Shown here: positions 18,226-26,697 of the stretch, one piece after another | Layout of the letters: each line of letters opens with the position of its first letter | Position numbering within the stretch: position 1 is the stretch's first letter | Assembly (NCBI RefSeq): GCF_002002925.1 | Contig: NZ_CP019511.1 | Coordinates: forward strand, 2,852,001 to 2,916,000 | Source: Sphingomonas sp. LM7 | Lineage (GTDB): Bacteria > Pseudomonadota > Alphaproteobacteria > Sphingomonadales > Sphingomonadaceae | Direction of reading: 5' to 3' | DNA: 64,000 nucleotides | Position numbers and translations under genes: made by a program | Notes under the pieces: model-generated | What the model saw: the letters and a program-made list of their open reading frames with translations, nothing else | Databases searched by the model: none | Told to the model about the DNA's origin: nothing

Positions 18226-18429
18226 TTAACGCAGGCCGTACGGCGCCCACGCGATAACGCGGGCGGTATCGGCGTCGGCGAGCACGGAGGTGCCGCGATT
18301 CTGGCGGATGTACTTCGCGTTGTGCGAAATCAGGCGGTGGCGCTTGCCGGCGACTCCGTGCTTCACCTTGCCGGTGGCGGTGAGCTTGAAGCGCTTTTTG
18401 ACGCCGCTCTTGGTCTTGAGCTTGGGCAT
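18226..18429 (-). CDS. rpmI: 50S ribosomal protein L35
   Basis: The 67-residue L35 ([20 protein letters not shown], ending near WAPYGLR) starts at 18429 with AAGGAG upstream; an in-frame extension to 18540 is not conserved. It heads the rpmI-rplT unit. The 217 bases to the divergent AsmA gene should hold the promoter and any L20-responsive leader. Confidence 0.97.
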   Translation of the reverse strand: MPKLKTKSGVKKRFKLTATGKVKHGVAGKRHRLISHNAKYIRQNRGTSVLADADTARVIAWAPYGLR

Positions 18430-18646
18430 TTTGGTCTCCTTAACAGCTCGGACGTGCGAACAGCCGCGGCAGCCCTTGATGGCCGGGCGTGTTCCTGACG
18501 TCCGAGGAAAGCGGGGCGCATAGCCGCACCCGCGCCGCAATGCAACCTGAGTCCGCGTCCTGTACCCCCGCCAGGGGGAAGATACACGCGGCGCCTCTCA
18601 GCGTGGCCGGATCGGAACCCTCAGGGTCTACAGGCTTTTCACCACG

Positions 18647-20788
18647 ATGGCAGATCGTGACGCACCCATAACCGCTGCCGAACCGGCTCCCCCCGGCAAC
18701 GCGCCCGCCAAGCCGGCCCGCGCGCTGGGCACGCCGCTCGCCAGCGTGATCGCCGTCGTCACCACGATCCTCGGCCTGATCGTCCTCGCCTGGGCGATCC
18801 TGTTCGTCACCAAGGGCCGCTTCCTCAAGCCGACCTTCGAGAAAATCGTCGCCGCGCAGACCAACCGCGAGGTCAAGGTGGCGGGCGATTTCCAGCTCTA
18901 TTTCGCGCCGTTCAACGTCAAGTTCCTCGCCGAGGGGCTGACCGTCTCCAACCCGCAATGGGCCGGCCGCGGCAATTTCTTCTCGGCCAAGAAGATCGAC
19001 ACGCGAATCTCCACCTGGAGCCTGATCACCGGCAATCGCCGGATCAATTGGCTGGGGCTCGAGGACGGCCATGTCGACCTGCAATGGGACAAGGCAGGCA
19101 AGCGCAACACCTGGACCTTCAACGAGTCGCAGGAGAAGGGCGACCCGCTCGAGCTGCCGATCATCCGCCGCGCGCTCGTCCAGGGCACGCTCGTCCGCTA
19201 TGTCGATCCGCGGATGCAGGTCGAAGCCGGCATCCGCATCCACACGGTCGAGGCCAGGGACACCCAGTTCGCCAGCGCGATTCGCTTCGACGGCAACGGC
19301 ACGGCGCGCGGCACGCGCTTTATCTTGGCCGGCGCGCTGCTCACCCCCAACGCCACCGTTTCGGGCGGGCAGAACCAGCTCCAGCTCCATGTCGAGGGTG
19401 TCCGCACCCAGATCGACGTGTCGGGCACGCTCCCCGGCGCCACCGAGATCGAAGGCGCCGACCTCCAGATGGATGCGCGCGGCCAGAACCTTGCGGACGT
19501 GTTCGCAGTCGCCGGCATCGCCGTGCCGGACACGCGCAACTATCGCTTCCGCTCGGCGCTGACGAAGCGCGGCGACGAATGGCGCTTCACCAAGTTGCGG
19601 GGCCGATTCGGTGCCAGCGATCTCGCCGGCAAGTTCACTGTGAAGCTGAAGGAGCCGCGGCTGCTGCTCACTGCGGATCTCGCCACGCGCACGCTCGACA
19701 TCATCGATGCCGGCCCGTTCATCGGCTACAGCCCGCAGGCGTCGGCCGCAGGCAAGGTGGTGACCCAGGCGGCGGGCACCCCGCGGATCCTGCCGGACGC
19801 GCCGCTGCGGGTCGAGGCGCTCAAGAATTTCGACGCCAAGGTCAACTGGACCGTCCGCACCGTGCGTGCCGAGAGCTTGCCGGTATCGAACATCACGCTC
19901 GGCCTCGACCTAGAAGACCGCCTGCTCAAGCTCAGCCCGCTCAATTTCAGCCTCGCGCGCGGCACCGTCAGCTCGGACATCACGATCAACGCGCGCCGCG
20001 AGCCGGTCTTCACCGAATATGACATCCGCCTGTCGCCCACGCCGATGGGCGTGCTGCTCGCCGGGTTCGGCGTCGAGGAATCGGGCACCACCGGCACGCT
20101 CAAGGCACGCGTCCAGATGACCGGATCGGGCAACAGCGTGCGCGATTCGCTGGCCAATTCGAATGGCCGCATCGCAGTTATCCTGCCCAAGGGCAGCTTC
20201 TGGACCCGCAACATCCAGCTCGCCGAGCTCGATATCGGCACCTTCATCCAGAAGATGTTCGAGAAGAAATTGAAGGAGCCGGTCCAGATCAATTGCGGCC
20301 TGATCGGGTTCAGCGTCCGCAACGGTATCGCCGCCGCCGATCCGATCCTGATCGACACGCAGAAGAGCGTGATGCTGGGCCGCGGCGGGTTCAGCTTCAA
20401 GAACGAGACGATCGACATGGCCTTCCGGGCCGACAGCAAGAAGTTCAGCCTGTTCGCCGGCCAGTCGCCGGTGGGCATCGGCGGCTATTTCTCGCGCCCC
20501 AGCATCGACGTGATCAGTCCCGAGCTGCTCGGACGCGCCGGTGCGGGTGTAGGCCTCGCCCTTGTCGCAAGCCCGTTGGCTGCGGTGATCGCGTTCGTCG
20601 ATGTCGGGGATGCCAAGGCGGCCGATTGCGGGCCGGTCCTCGCCGGCGCCTCTGCCCGCTCCCAGCGCACCGACAAGGGCAAGCCCCGCGACGATGTCGG
20701 CAAGGGCACCACCGCGAAGTCCGAGGACGGCAAGGCCTCGAAGGGCGAGCGCAAGGAGCAGCGCAAGAAGTTCCTGGGAATTTTCTGA
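18647..20788 (+). CDS. AsmA-family protein
   Basis: This 713-residue protein has a short Pro/Ala-rich cytoplasmic N-terminus, one transmembrane helix (about residues 31-53, ASVIAVVTTILGLIVLAWAI), then an AsmA domain (LKPTFEKIVAAQTNREVKVAG) and long beta-rich repeats typical of bridge-like lipid-transport proteins, ending in a conserved AsmA-like C-terminal module with KFSLFAGQSPVGIGGYF. AsmA-like proteins span the periplasm and help move phospholipid to the outer membrane or affect barrel assembly. A Lys-rich tail (residues 680-713) is unusual. Confidence 0.88.
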   Translation: MADRDAPITAAEPAPPGNAPAKPARALGTPLASVIAVVTTILGLIVLAWAILFVTKGRFLKPTFEKIVAAQTNREVKVAGDFQLYFAPFNVKFLAEGLTVSNPQWAGRGNFFSAKKIDTRISTWSLITGNRRINWLGLEDGHVDLQWDKAGKRNTWTFNESQEKGDPLELPIIRRALVQGTLVRYVDPRMQVEAGIRIHTVEARDTQFASAIRFDGNGTARGTRFILAGALLTPNATVSGGQNQLQLHVEGVRTQIDVSGTLPGATEIEGADLQMDARGQNLADVFAVAGIAVPDTRNYRFRSALTKRGDEWRFTKLRGRFGASDLAGKFTVKLKEPRLLLTADLATRTLDIIDAGPFIGYSPQASAAGKVVTQAAGTPRILPDAPLRVEALKNFDAKVNWTVRTVRAESLPVSNITLGLDLEDRLLKLSPLNFSLARGTVSSDITINARREPVFTEYDIRLSPTPMGVLLAGFGVEESGTTGTLKARVQMTGSGNSVRDSLANSNGRIAVILPKGSFWTRNIQLAELDIGTFIQKMFEKKLKEPVQINCGLIGFSVRNGIAAADPILIDTQKSVMLGRGGFSFKNETIDMAFRADSKKFSLFAGQSPVGIGGYFSRPSIDVISPELLGRAGAGVGLALVASPLAAVIAFVDVGDAKAADCGPVLAGASARSQRTDKGKPRDDVGKGTTAKSEDGKASKGERKEQRKKFLGIF

Positions 20789-20892
20789 AGATCGTACCTA
20801 CGCTCCCGATCGGCGCTTATTTCGGCGCCAACCCGTCGCTTTCAGCGGAAAGCCGCATGTTCTGACATGCGTGCCAACCGACCGTCCGCCAA

Positions 20893-21675
20893 TCAATGCC
20901 CGCGGCAGGCCAGCGCTTCGAGGATGTCCTCCACGCGCGCCGGATCGCCCGCGGCGATGACTTCGCCGTTGCTGCCGGCGTGGAGCGGATCGCCCTGCCA
21001 GTCGCACATCCGCCCGCCCGCGCCCTCGACCACCGGCACCAGCGCGGCGAAATCGTGGAGCTTCAATCCGGCCTCGACCACCACGTCCATCCAGCCGCTG
21101 GCGACGCAGCCGTAATTATAGCAGTCGCCGCCCAGCACGGTGCTCATCACTGCGGCGTCGAGATGCTCGAAGGCGTGCAGCTGATCGTCGCCGAACAGCG
21201 CCGGCGACGTCGTGCCGAGAATCGCATCCTTCAGCTCGCGGCAGCGGCGCGTCTCGGCCGGCTTGCCGTTGAACAAGGTCGGGCGCCCCGCGACGCCGAG
21301 CCAGCGCTCGCCGATCACGCACTGGTCGATCACCCCGAGCACCGGCCAGCCATCCTCCAGGAGCGCGATCAGCGTGCCGAAGATCGGGCGGCCGGCGATA
21401 AAGGCGCGGGTGCCATCGATTGGATCGAGCACCCATTGCCGGCCGCTCGAGCCCTCGCGAACGCCGAATTCCTCGCCGATGATGCCGTCCATCGGCCGCT
21501 CGGCGACGATCAGCCGCCGCATCGCCTCCTCGGCCTCGCGGTCGGCGAGCGTCACCGGCGACAGATCCTCCTTGGCCTCGAGGCCGAAGCTGCCCCGGAA
21601 GCGAGGGCGGATCGCCGCACCGGCGGCATCGGCAAGGCGCTCGGCGAGCGCGATATCGGTCTTGGAAACGGGCAT
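20893..21675 (-). CDS. hisN: Histidinol-phosphatase, inositol monophosphatase-like
   Basis: A 260-residue member of the inositol monophosphatase fold that matches the HisN group, which performs the histidinol-phosphate dephosphorylation step in many alphaproteobacteria and actinobacteria. Metal-binding motifs are GEEFG and WVLDPIDGTRAF, and the second-metal motif is GGDCYNYGCVASGWMDVVVE. The start at MPVSKTD (21675) is conserved; the frame continues upstream across pldA and is not coding. It is divergent from the phospholipase gene. Confidence 0.9.
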   Translation of the reverse strand: MPVSKTDIALAERLADAAGAAIRPRFRGSFGLEAKEDLSPVTLADREAEEAMRRLIVAERPMDGIIGEEFGVREGSSGRQWVLDPIDGTRAFIAGRPIFGTLIALLEDGWPVLGVIDQCVIGERWLGVAGRPTLFNGKPAETRRCRELKDAILGTTSPALFGDDQLHAFEHLDAAVMSTVLGGDCYNYGCVASGWMDVVVEAGLKLHDFAALVPVVEGAGGRMCDWQGDPLHAGSNGEVIAAGDPARVEDILEALACRGH

Positions 21676-21741
21676 GCCCCCGGCCCTACCCGCCCGATTT
21701 TGACTCGCCAAGGTCACAAAGCGCTGGCAACCGTTTCGCCC

Positions 21742-22800
21742 ATGCGCCTCCTCCTGTGTCTCCTGGGCTTTTCGATCGCCGCGCCCGCCGCTGCGCAGTT
21801 GCGCGCCGTGCCGGCCCAGCCCGCTTCGGAAGTCGAGGCGTTGCGCGGCGTCGAAGTATTCCTGGTCAACGAAACCGCGACGCCGCTCGCCGATGCCGGA
21901 CCGCGCCAGATCGAAGTCACCGCCGTCGACGGCACCCGCCTCGTCCTCGAACGCGTCCCCGGCCCGACGCCGACGATTGCCCCGGGCGGCTTCGCCAAGG
22001 CGCGCTACGTGCCGGTAAGCGTCGCCCAGGCCGCAGTGCCGCCGTCCGAACGCCATCCGCCCGCAGTGATTCCCGCCGAGGAGACTGTGGTCCAGAGCTC
22101 GACCGGCTCCTCCTCTGCGTTCGTCGATCGCTTCGAACCGCACGAGCCGATCTACGGCGTGTTCGGCACCGGCGATGCCGGCGGGAAGCTCCAGATGAGC
22201 TTCGCCTTCCGCCCCTTTGCCGAAGATGCGCCGCTCAAGCTCGGCAATCTGCGCTTCGCATATACCCAGACGATGTTCTGGGCGCTGCGAGAGCCCTCCG
22301 GCCCGTTCCGCTCGACCAATTACAGCCCCGAAGTCTATGCCGACATCCCGTTCGACGAGACGACCAAGGTGGCGTTCGGCTGGCGCCACGATTCGAACGG
22401 TCGCGGCATGGTCGACTCGATCGACGTCAACCGCATCTTCGGCCGCGTCGAGAAAAGCTTCGACTTGGGTGGCGACTGGCGGCTCGATGTCGCGCCGCAG
22501 GCCTGGTTCTATGTCGGCAAGTTCGGAACCGCGCCCGACGTGAAGGACTATCTGGGGTACACCGCGCTTACCGCGGCGATCCAGCAGAAGGACGGGCTCA
22601 AGCTGTCGCTCAGCGGCCGCGGCAATTTCGAGACGGGCAAGGGCGGTGCCGAGCTGTTCGCTTCCTATCCGCTGGCACGGATCGGCGGCGGCATCGGATT
22701 CTATCTCTTCGGCCAGGCCTTTTCCGGCTATGGCGAGGCGCTAGACGATTATCGACGCAACGATACCCATGCCCGAATCGGCATCGCGCTGACGCGATAG
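21742..22800 (+). CDS. pldA: Outer-membrane phospholipase A1 (OMPLA family)
   Basis: The ATG at 21742 yields a signal peptide (MRLLLCLLGFSIAAPAAAQ) and a 352-residue precursor. The C-terminal half is a 12-strand-type barrel with the OMPLA catalytic segment GWRHDSNGRG (His and Ser of the active site), then SIDVNRIFGRVEKSFD containing the conserved Asn, and NYSPEVYADIPF. An N-terminal domain of about 110 residues with Pro-rich linker precedes the barrel. The enzyme hydrolyses outer-membrane phospholipids in the outer leaflet. The peroxiredoxin gene follows after 28 bases and is probably co-transcribed. Confidence 0.88.
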   Translation: MRLLLCLLGFSIAAPAAAQLRAVPAQPASEVEALRGVEVFLVNETATPLADAGPRQIEVTAVDGTRLVLERVPGPTPTIAPGGFAKARYVPVSVAQAAVPPSERHPPAVIPAEETVVQSSTGSSSAFVDRFEPHEPIYGVFGTGDAGGKLQMSFAFRPFAEDAPLKLGNLRFAYTQTMFWALREPSGPFRSTNYSPEVYADIPFDETTKVAFGWRHDSNGRGMVDSIDVNRIFGRVEKSFDLGGDWRLDVAPQAWFYVGKFGTAPDVKDYLGYTALTAAIQQKDGLKLSLSGRGNFETGKGGAELFASYPLARIGGGIGFYLFGQAFSGYGEALDDYRRNDTHARIGIALTR

Positions 22801-22828
22801 ACCGGCCAACGACTCCAGGAGTGATGCC

Positions 22829-23374
22829 ATGCGGACCAAGCTTTTCCTCGCTGCCCTGCTCCTGCCGCTGTCGCTGCCGGTAGAGGCCGCGCTCGCGCCC
22901 GGTGCCGTCGCGCCCGACTTCTCGGCGGCCGGCGCGATGGCGGGCAAGCCCTATAGCGTCAGCCTGAAGGCGGCGCTCAGGAAGGGCCCGGTCGTCCTCT
23001 ATTTCTTCCCCGCTGCGTTCACCGGCGGCTGCAACGCCGAGGCGGCGGCCTTCGCAGCCGCACTGCCCGACTTCACCAAGGCCGGTGCGACGGTGATCGG
23101 CATGACCGCGGGCAATGTCGATCAGCTCGCGCGCTTCTCGAGCGAGCATTGCGCGGGCAAGTTCGCGGTCGCGGCGGCCAGCCCGGTGGTGATCAAGGGC
23201 TATGACGTCCTGCTCAAGAAGCCCGACGGCACGCCGACGACGGTCACCAGCCGCACCAGCTATGTCATCGCGCCGAGCGGCAAGATCGTCTTCGCGCACA
23301 ATGATATGAACCCCAACGACCATGTCCGCATGACGCTGGACGCCGTCCGCAAGCTCAAGGCGAAGCGGGGCTGA
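22829..23374 (+). CDS. Exported peroxiredoxin (AhpC/TSA family)
   Basis: This 181-residue protein has a signal peptide (MRTKLFLAALLLPLSLPVEA) followed by a thioredoxin-fold peroxiredoxin domain. The peroxidatic cysteine is Cys68 in FFPAAFTGGC, and a second cysteine in SSEHCAGKF could be the resolving one, as in BCP/PrxQ types. It should reduce peroxides in the periplasm, perhaps lipid peroxides, given the adjacent outer-membrane phospholipase; that link is inference. Confidence 0.88.
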   Translation: MRTKLFLAALLLPLSLPVEAALAPGAVAPDFSAAGAMAGKPYSVSLKAALRKGPVVLYFFPAAFTGGCNAEAAAFAAALPDFTKAGATVIGMTAGNVDQLARFSSEHCAGKFAVAAASPVVIKGYDVLLKKPDGTPTTVTSRTSYVIAPSGKIVFAHNDMNPNDHVRMTLDAVRKLKAKRG

Positions 23375-23506
23375 CCGGATCTCGGGCTTCATTCTTGGGA
23401 AAGTTTTCGCTCACCCTATTTTAGCAGTTCGTCGCTAGACCCCTCGATCAATAGATATGCGGGCGGCACCGCAAGATCGTCCGCAACTTGATGCAGGGGT
23501 AGAGCT

Positions 23507-24568
23507 ATGGCCGGCGCAAGGGCCGTCCGGGCGGCAGAGACAAGCGATTCGTCGCGCCGCCTATACGACCGAATCGGCGAGTTCCTGGTCGATCAGCGCC
23601 TCGAGGCTGATCCCGGCAACTACGCCTTTGCTTATCATCTGCTCGCCAATCCGGACGGGCCGCTGGCCCGCGCCGTCTATGCGCTGACCGACGGCGGCGT
23701 GCGCCTGACCAAGCGCGACATCGAGACGCTGGGCTGCGAAGTCCAGCCGAGCGCCGACGACGGCAAGGTCGCCAAGGAAAAGACCGAAAAGGCCAACGGC
23801 CTCGTCGCCCGCACGCAGATGCAGGTCGAAGGCTTTCAGGACATGGTCACTGCGATGCGCGCCGAGACCGAAGGCTTCGGCCGCGACCTTGCCGCCAGCG
23901 CCGAGGCGATCTCGCGCTCGACCGAGGCGGCCGGGGTGCCGGCGATCGACGAAGTGACTCGCCTTACCACTGCGATGCTCGATCGCGTCCGCAGCGCCGA
24001 GGCGCGGCTCGAATCGGCGACTCGCGAGGCAAGCGACCTTCGCCGCGAGCTCGAGGAAGCCCGCGACAATGCCCGCCGCGACCCGCTCACCGATCTGCCC
24101 AATCGCCGCGCGATCGAGGAAGCCTATGCGGCCCAGGCAACCGCGGGCACGCATATCTGCCTGGCGGTGTGCGACGTCGATCACTTCAAGTCGGTCAACG
24201 ACCGCTTCGGCCATGCCGTGGGCGACCGCGTGCTCAAGGCGATTGCCGAGACGCTGAGCCAGACCTGCGCCGGCCATCTCGTCGCGCGCTATGGCGGCGA
24301 GGAATTCGCCGTATTGTTCACCGGCGTCGATATCGAGACCGCTCGCGCCACGCTCGATGCCGCCCGGGCGACGGTGGCGACCAAGCGCTATCGGCTTCGC
24401 GAAAGCGACGCGCCGCTCGGCGAGATCACCTTCTCTGCCGGCCTGGCTGCGGCACTGCCCGGCGATGGCCTGTCGACGGTGTTCCACCGTTCGGACCGCC
24501 TGCTCTATTCGGCGAAGACCGCGGGCCGGAACCGGCTGCATGTCGAGTGCCCGGAAACGGACATATGA
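23507..24568 (+). CDS. Diguanylate cyclase (GGDEF protein)
   Basis: A 353-residue cytoplasmic protein. The N-terminal 70 residues (LYDRIGEFLVDQRLEADPGN) are a helical domain seen in Sphingomonad and Caulobacter GGDEF proteins; a coiled coil follows (about 85-190), then a GGDEF domain with RRDPLTDLPNRRAIEE and the active site RYGGEEF at about 261-267. The GGEEF motif predicts active cyclic-di-GMP synthesis. No RxxD inhibitory site is seen five residues before it, so product feedback may be absent. Confidence 0.9.
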   Translation: MAGARAVRAAETSDSSRRLYDRIGEFLVDQRLEADPGNYAFAYHLLANPDGPLARAVYALTDGGVRLTKRDIETLGCEVQPSADDGKVAKEKTEKANGLVARTQMQVEGFQDMVTAMRAETEGFGRDLAASAEAISRSTEAAGVPAIDEVTRLTTAMLDRVRSAEARLESATREASDLRRELEEARDNARRDPLTDLPNRRAIEEAYAAQATAGTHICLAVCDVDHFKSVNDRFGHAVGDRVLKAIAETLSQTCAGHLVARYGGEEFAVLFTGVDIETARATLDAARATVATKRYRLRESDAPLGEITFSAGLAAALPGDGLSTVFHRSDRLLYSAKTAGRNRLHVECPETDI

Positions 24569-24577
24569 TGTGCGCTT

Positions 24578-24602
24578 TCGATTGGCATTTTACGCCAATC
24601 GA
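24578..24602. promoter_or_regulatory. Inverted repeat after the GGDEF gene
   Basis: TCGATTGGC (24578-24586) and GCCAATCGA (24594-24602) form a perfect 9-bp dyad with a 7-base spacer. No T-run follows on either strand, so a protein-binding site is as likely as a terminator. It lies just upstream of the sigma-54-like promoter. Confidence 0.45.
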
Positions 24603-24672
24603 TAGTGTGGAATTTCCCAACTCTTCCTCAACCAACTAGGCCGCTATAAGCCTTTTCAGCAACTTAGCCGAG

Positions 24673-24690
24673 TTGGCACGCTCCCTGCTA
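24673..24690 (+). promoter_or_regulatory. Candidate sigma-54 (RpoN) promoter
   Basis: TTGGCACGCTCCCTGCTA matches the -24/-12 consensus TTGGCACG-N4-TTGCW at all but one position, with exactly 10 bases between the invariant GG and GC. It lies about 60 bp upstream of two tiny membrane-protein genes. Confidence 0.6.
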
Positions 24691-24750
24691 TATTGGTTGG
24701 CATCGGCAGCCGGAGGGTCCGGCAACCGAACCTACCAGGGAGTTACTTCA

Positions 24751-24861
24751 ATGACCGCTCGTCTTTCCTCGCTTCACCACGTCGTTGCCGCTTTCGGCGC
24801 CGTGCTCTTCACCGCCGCCTTCGTCGTCTATTCGACGCCGATCCTGCCGATCGTCGCATGA
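24751..24861 (+). CDS. Small single-pass membrane protein (36 aa)
   Basis: A 36-residue ORF with an AGGGAG site and ATG at 24751: MTARLSSLHHVVAAFGAVLF followed by a hydrophobic stretch ending in STPILPIVA. One transmembrane helix is predicted, or it could be a signal-anchor. The function is unknown. Its placement directly behind a sigma-54-like promoter and in front of a second similar tiny ORF argues that it is real. Confidence 0.6.
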   Translation: MTARLSSLHHVVAAFGAVLFTAAFVVYSTPILPIVA

Positions 24862-24887
24862 CCCGGCTCGCGAAGGAGAAGATCACC

Positions 24888-24983
24888 ATGGTTCGCAGCG
24901 CACTGCTCGGCCTCGCATCGTTCGGCCTCACCGCGACGATGATCGTCGCCACCACGGCGCAGGGTTCGGCTCTCTTCGGCTGA
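24888..24983 (+). CDS. Small hydrophobic protein (31 aa)
   Basis: A 31-residue ORF (MVRSALLGLASFGLTATMIV, ending GSALFG) with a good AAGGAG site at 24874-24879. It is mostly hydrophobic and could be a membrane helix or an exported peptide. It follows the 36-residue gene after 26 bases, probably on the same transcript. A GC hairpin (24994-25009) lies just after it. I do not recognise a family. Confidence 0.55.
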   Translation: MVRSALLGLASFGLTATMIVATTAQGSALFG

Positions 24984-25017
24984 ACCCTGACCCGCCGCCC
25001 CAGGGCGGCTAACCCGC

Positions 25018-25043
25018 GGAACTTCCGGCGTTCCGCACCGGTT
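25018..25043 (+). promoter_or_regulatory. Candidate EcfG-type general-stress promoter
   Basis: GGAAC (25018-25022), 17 bases, then GGTT (25040-25043) approximates the alphaproteobacterial EcfG consensus GGAAC-N16-17-CGTT, about 35 bp before the SDR start. The match at -10 is imperfect, and the GGAAC is also part of a local palindrome (GGAAC...GTTCC). Confidence 0.35.
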
Positions 25044-25077
25044 CTCTCGGCAAGACCCTCCCCATGGAGCCCCGCCG

Positions 25078-25935
25078 ATGAGTGATACCGATACGATCGA
25101 CATGATCCACGAGGATGCGCTGCCCGGACACGAAAGCGCACTCGAACCCAAGCCCGATTGGGAACCGCGCTATCCCGGCTCAGGCCGATTGAAGGACAAG
25201 GTCGCGGTGATCACCGGCGCCGACAGCGGCATCGGCCGCGCCGTCGCCGCACTTTATGCCCGCGAAGGCGCCGATGTCGCGATCCTGTACCTTTGCGAGC
25301 ATGATGATGCCGCGATGACCGCGGACATCGTCCGCCAGGAGGGCCGCGAGGCGCTGACCATCGCCGGCGACGTGGGCGACAAGGCCTTTTGCGACAGCGC
25401 GATCGCGCAGGTGATCGAAAAGTTCGGCCGCATCGACATCCTCGTCAACAATGCCGGCGAACAGCATCCCGACAAGGATATCACCGACATCACCGAGCAG
25501 CAGCTCAAGCGCACCTTCCAGACCAACATCTTCGGGATGTTCTTCCTGGTGCAGGCAGCGGTTCCGCATCTTGAACAAGGTGCTGCGATCGTGAACTGCA
25601 CCTCGGTCACCATGTACCAGGGCTCGAAGGAGCTGCTCGACTATTCGAGCACCAAGGGCGCAATCACGGCATTCACCCGGAGCCTTTCCGAAAATCTGAT
25701 CGAGAAGGGCATCCGCGTGAATGCCGTCGCCCCCGGGCCGATCTGGACGCCGCTCAATCCGATGGGCGGTGCCAGCCCCGAAAAGCTGGAGACCTTCGGC
25801 GAAAATACCCCGATGGGCCGGCCCGGCCAGCCCAATGAAGTAGCGCCCAGCTTCCTGTTCCTCGCCTGCGAGGACGCAAGCTACATGTCGGGGCAGGTGC
25901 TGCACCCGAATGGCGGGACGATCGTCAACGGCTGA
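25078..25935 (+). CDS. Stress-type SDR oxidoreductase (YghA/GSP39-like)
   Basis: This 285-residue SDR has the N-terminal extension of the YghA/general-stress-protein-39 group (LPGHESALEPKPDWEPRYPG), then VITGADSGIGRAVA, NNAGEQHP, the catalytic serine region NCTSVTMYQGS, and YSSTKGAI as YxxxK. The C-terminus includes PGPIWTPLNPMGG and LHPNGGTIVNG. These enzymes are NAD(P)-dependent, and family members appear in stress regulons. A possible EcfG promoter precedes it. Confidence 0.9.
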   Translation: MSDTDTIDMIHEDALPGHESALEPKPDWEPRYPGSGRLKDKVAVITGADSGIGRAVAALYAREGADVAILYLCEHDDAAMTADIVRQEGREALTIAGDVGDKAFCDSAIAQVIEKFGRIDILVNNAGEQHPDKDITDITEQQLKRTFQTNIFGMFFLVQAAVPHLEQGAAIVNCTSVTMYQGSKELLDYSSTKGAITAFTRSLSENLIEKGIRVNAVAPGPIWTPLNPMGGASPEKLETFGENTPMGRPGQPNEVAPSFLFLACEDASYMSGQVLHPNGGTIVNG

Positions 25936-25957
25936 GCCAGTCGCGATGCCTGTTGTT

Positions 25958-25975
25958 CCCCGGCCTACGCCGGGG
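25958..25975. repeat. REP-like palindrome
   Basis: CCCCGGC (25958-25964) pairs with GCCGGGG (25969-25975) around CTAC. It is the same core hairpin as in the 17.66-17.77 kb inverted repeat, here as a single unit in a convergent gap. Confidence 0.55.
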
Positions 25976-25983
25976 CCCGGACG

Positions 25984-26601
25984 CTAGGCCGGCGCCACGC
26001 TGCCGATCGGCCCGACCGGCGCCTCCTCGCCGCGCGAATAGATGCCGGTGAGCAGGCCGGCAGCGAGCACGCGTCCGTTCATTGCCTTGAGGATGGCGCC
26101 GCGGCCGGGCGTGTCGCCGACGTCCGGGCCGGGGCCGAGTGCGAAGAGCTGAAAGGCATAATGGTGCGGGCCGTGGCCGGTGGGCGGATCGGGCGGCAGC
26201 CAGCCTTCGTTTAAGAAGCTGTTGCGGCCGACATCGCTGCCATCGGCTGCGCCGGGCCCGTCGGCGCGGATCGCGCCTTCCTTGAGCTCGCCATCGTGCG
26301 GCGGCAGATCCCAGACCAGGGCGTGGACCAGAGGCTGCGGCGTCGGCGCGTCGGGGTCCTCGACGATCAGCGCCAGCCGCTCGGTGCCTTCGGGTACGCC
26401 GGTCCAGAACAAGGGCGGCGACGCGCCTGCGCCATCGGCAGTGAAGCGCTCGGGCAGCCGCGCGCCATTGGCGAAGGCCGGGCTGGCGAGATGAAGCGCC
26501 GCGAAGCTCCCGAGCCCGGGCTGCGCGATCGCCAGTTTATCCGCGCCCGCACGCGCGCCCTTGAGCGCGCTGCCGAGCCAATGGGGAACATGTTCGAGCA
26601 T
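25984..26601 (-). CDS. YbhB/YbcL (PEBP) family protein
   Basis: A 205-residue phosphatidylethanolamine-binding-protein fold. The ATG at 26601 follows a GTG and has GAGAGG upstream. Family motifs are VEDPDAPTPQPLVHALVWDL (DPDxP and H) and PPTGHGPHHYAFQLFALGPG (GxHxY). Bacterial PEBPs are called Raf-kinase-inhibitor-like but their ligands and role are unsettled. There is no signal peptide. Confidence 0.9.
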   Translation of the reverse strand: MLEHVPHWLGSALKGARAGADKLAIAQPGLGSFAALHLASPAFANGARLPERFTADGAGASPPLFWTGVPEGTERLALIVEDPDAPTPQPLVHALVWDLPPHDGELKEGAIRADGPGAADGSDVGRNSFLNEGWLPPDPPTGHGPHHYAFQLFALGPGPDVGDTPGRGAILKAMNGRVLAAGLLTGIYSRGEEAPVGPIGSVAPA

Positions 26602-26697
26602 CACCCTCTCCGCTTGGTTGCGCGCATCAACGTTTCAACCCGCCGGACCTATCCGCCGATGCTGGCGCCGCTGCATGCTTTCGGCTAGCGCAGCGCC

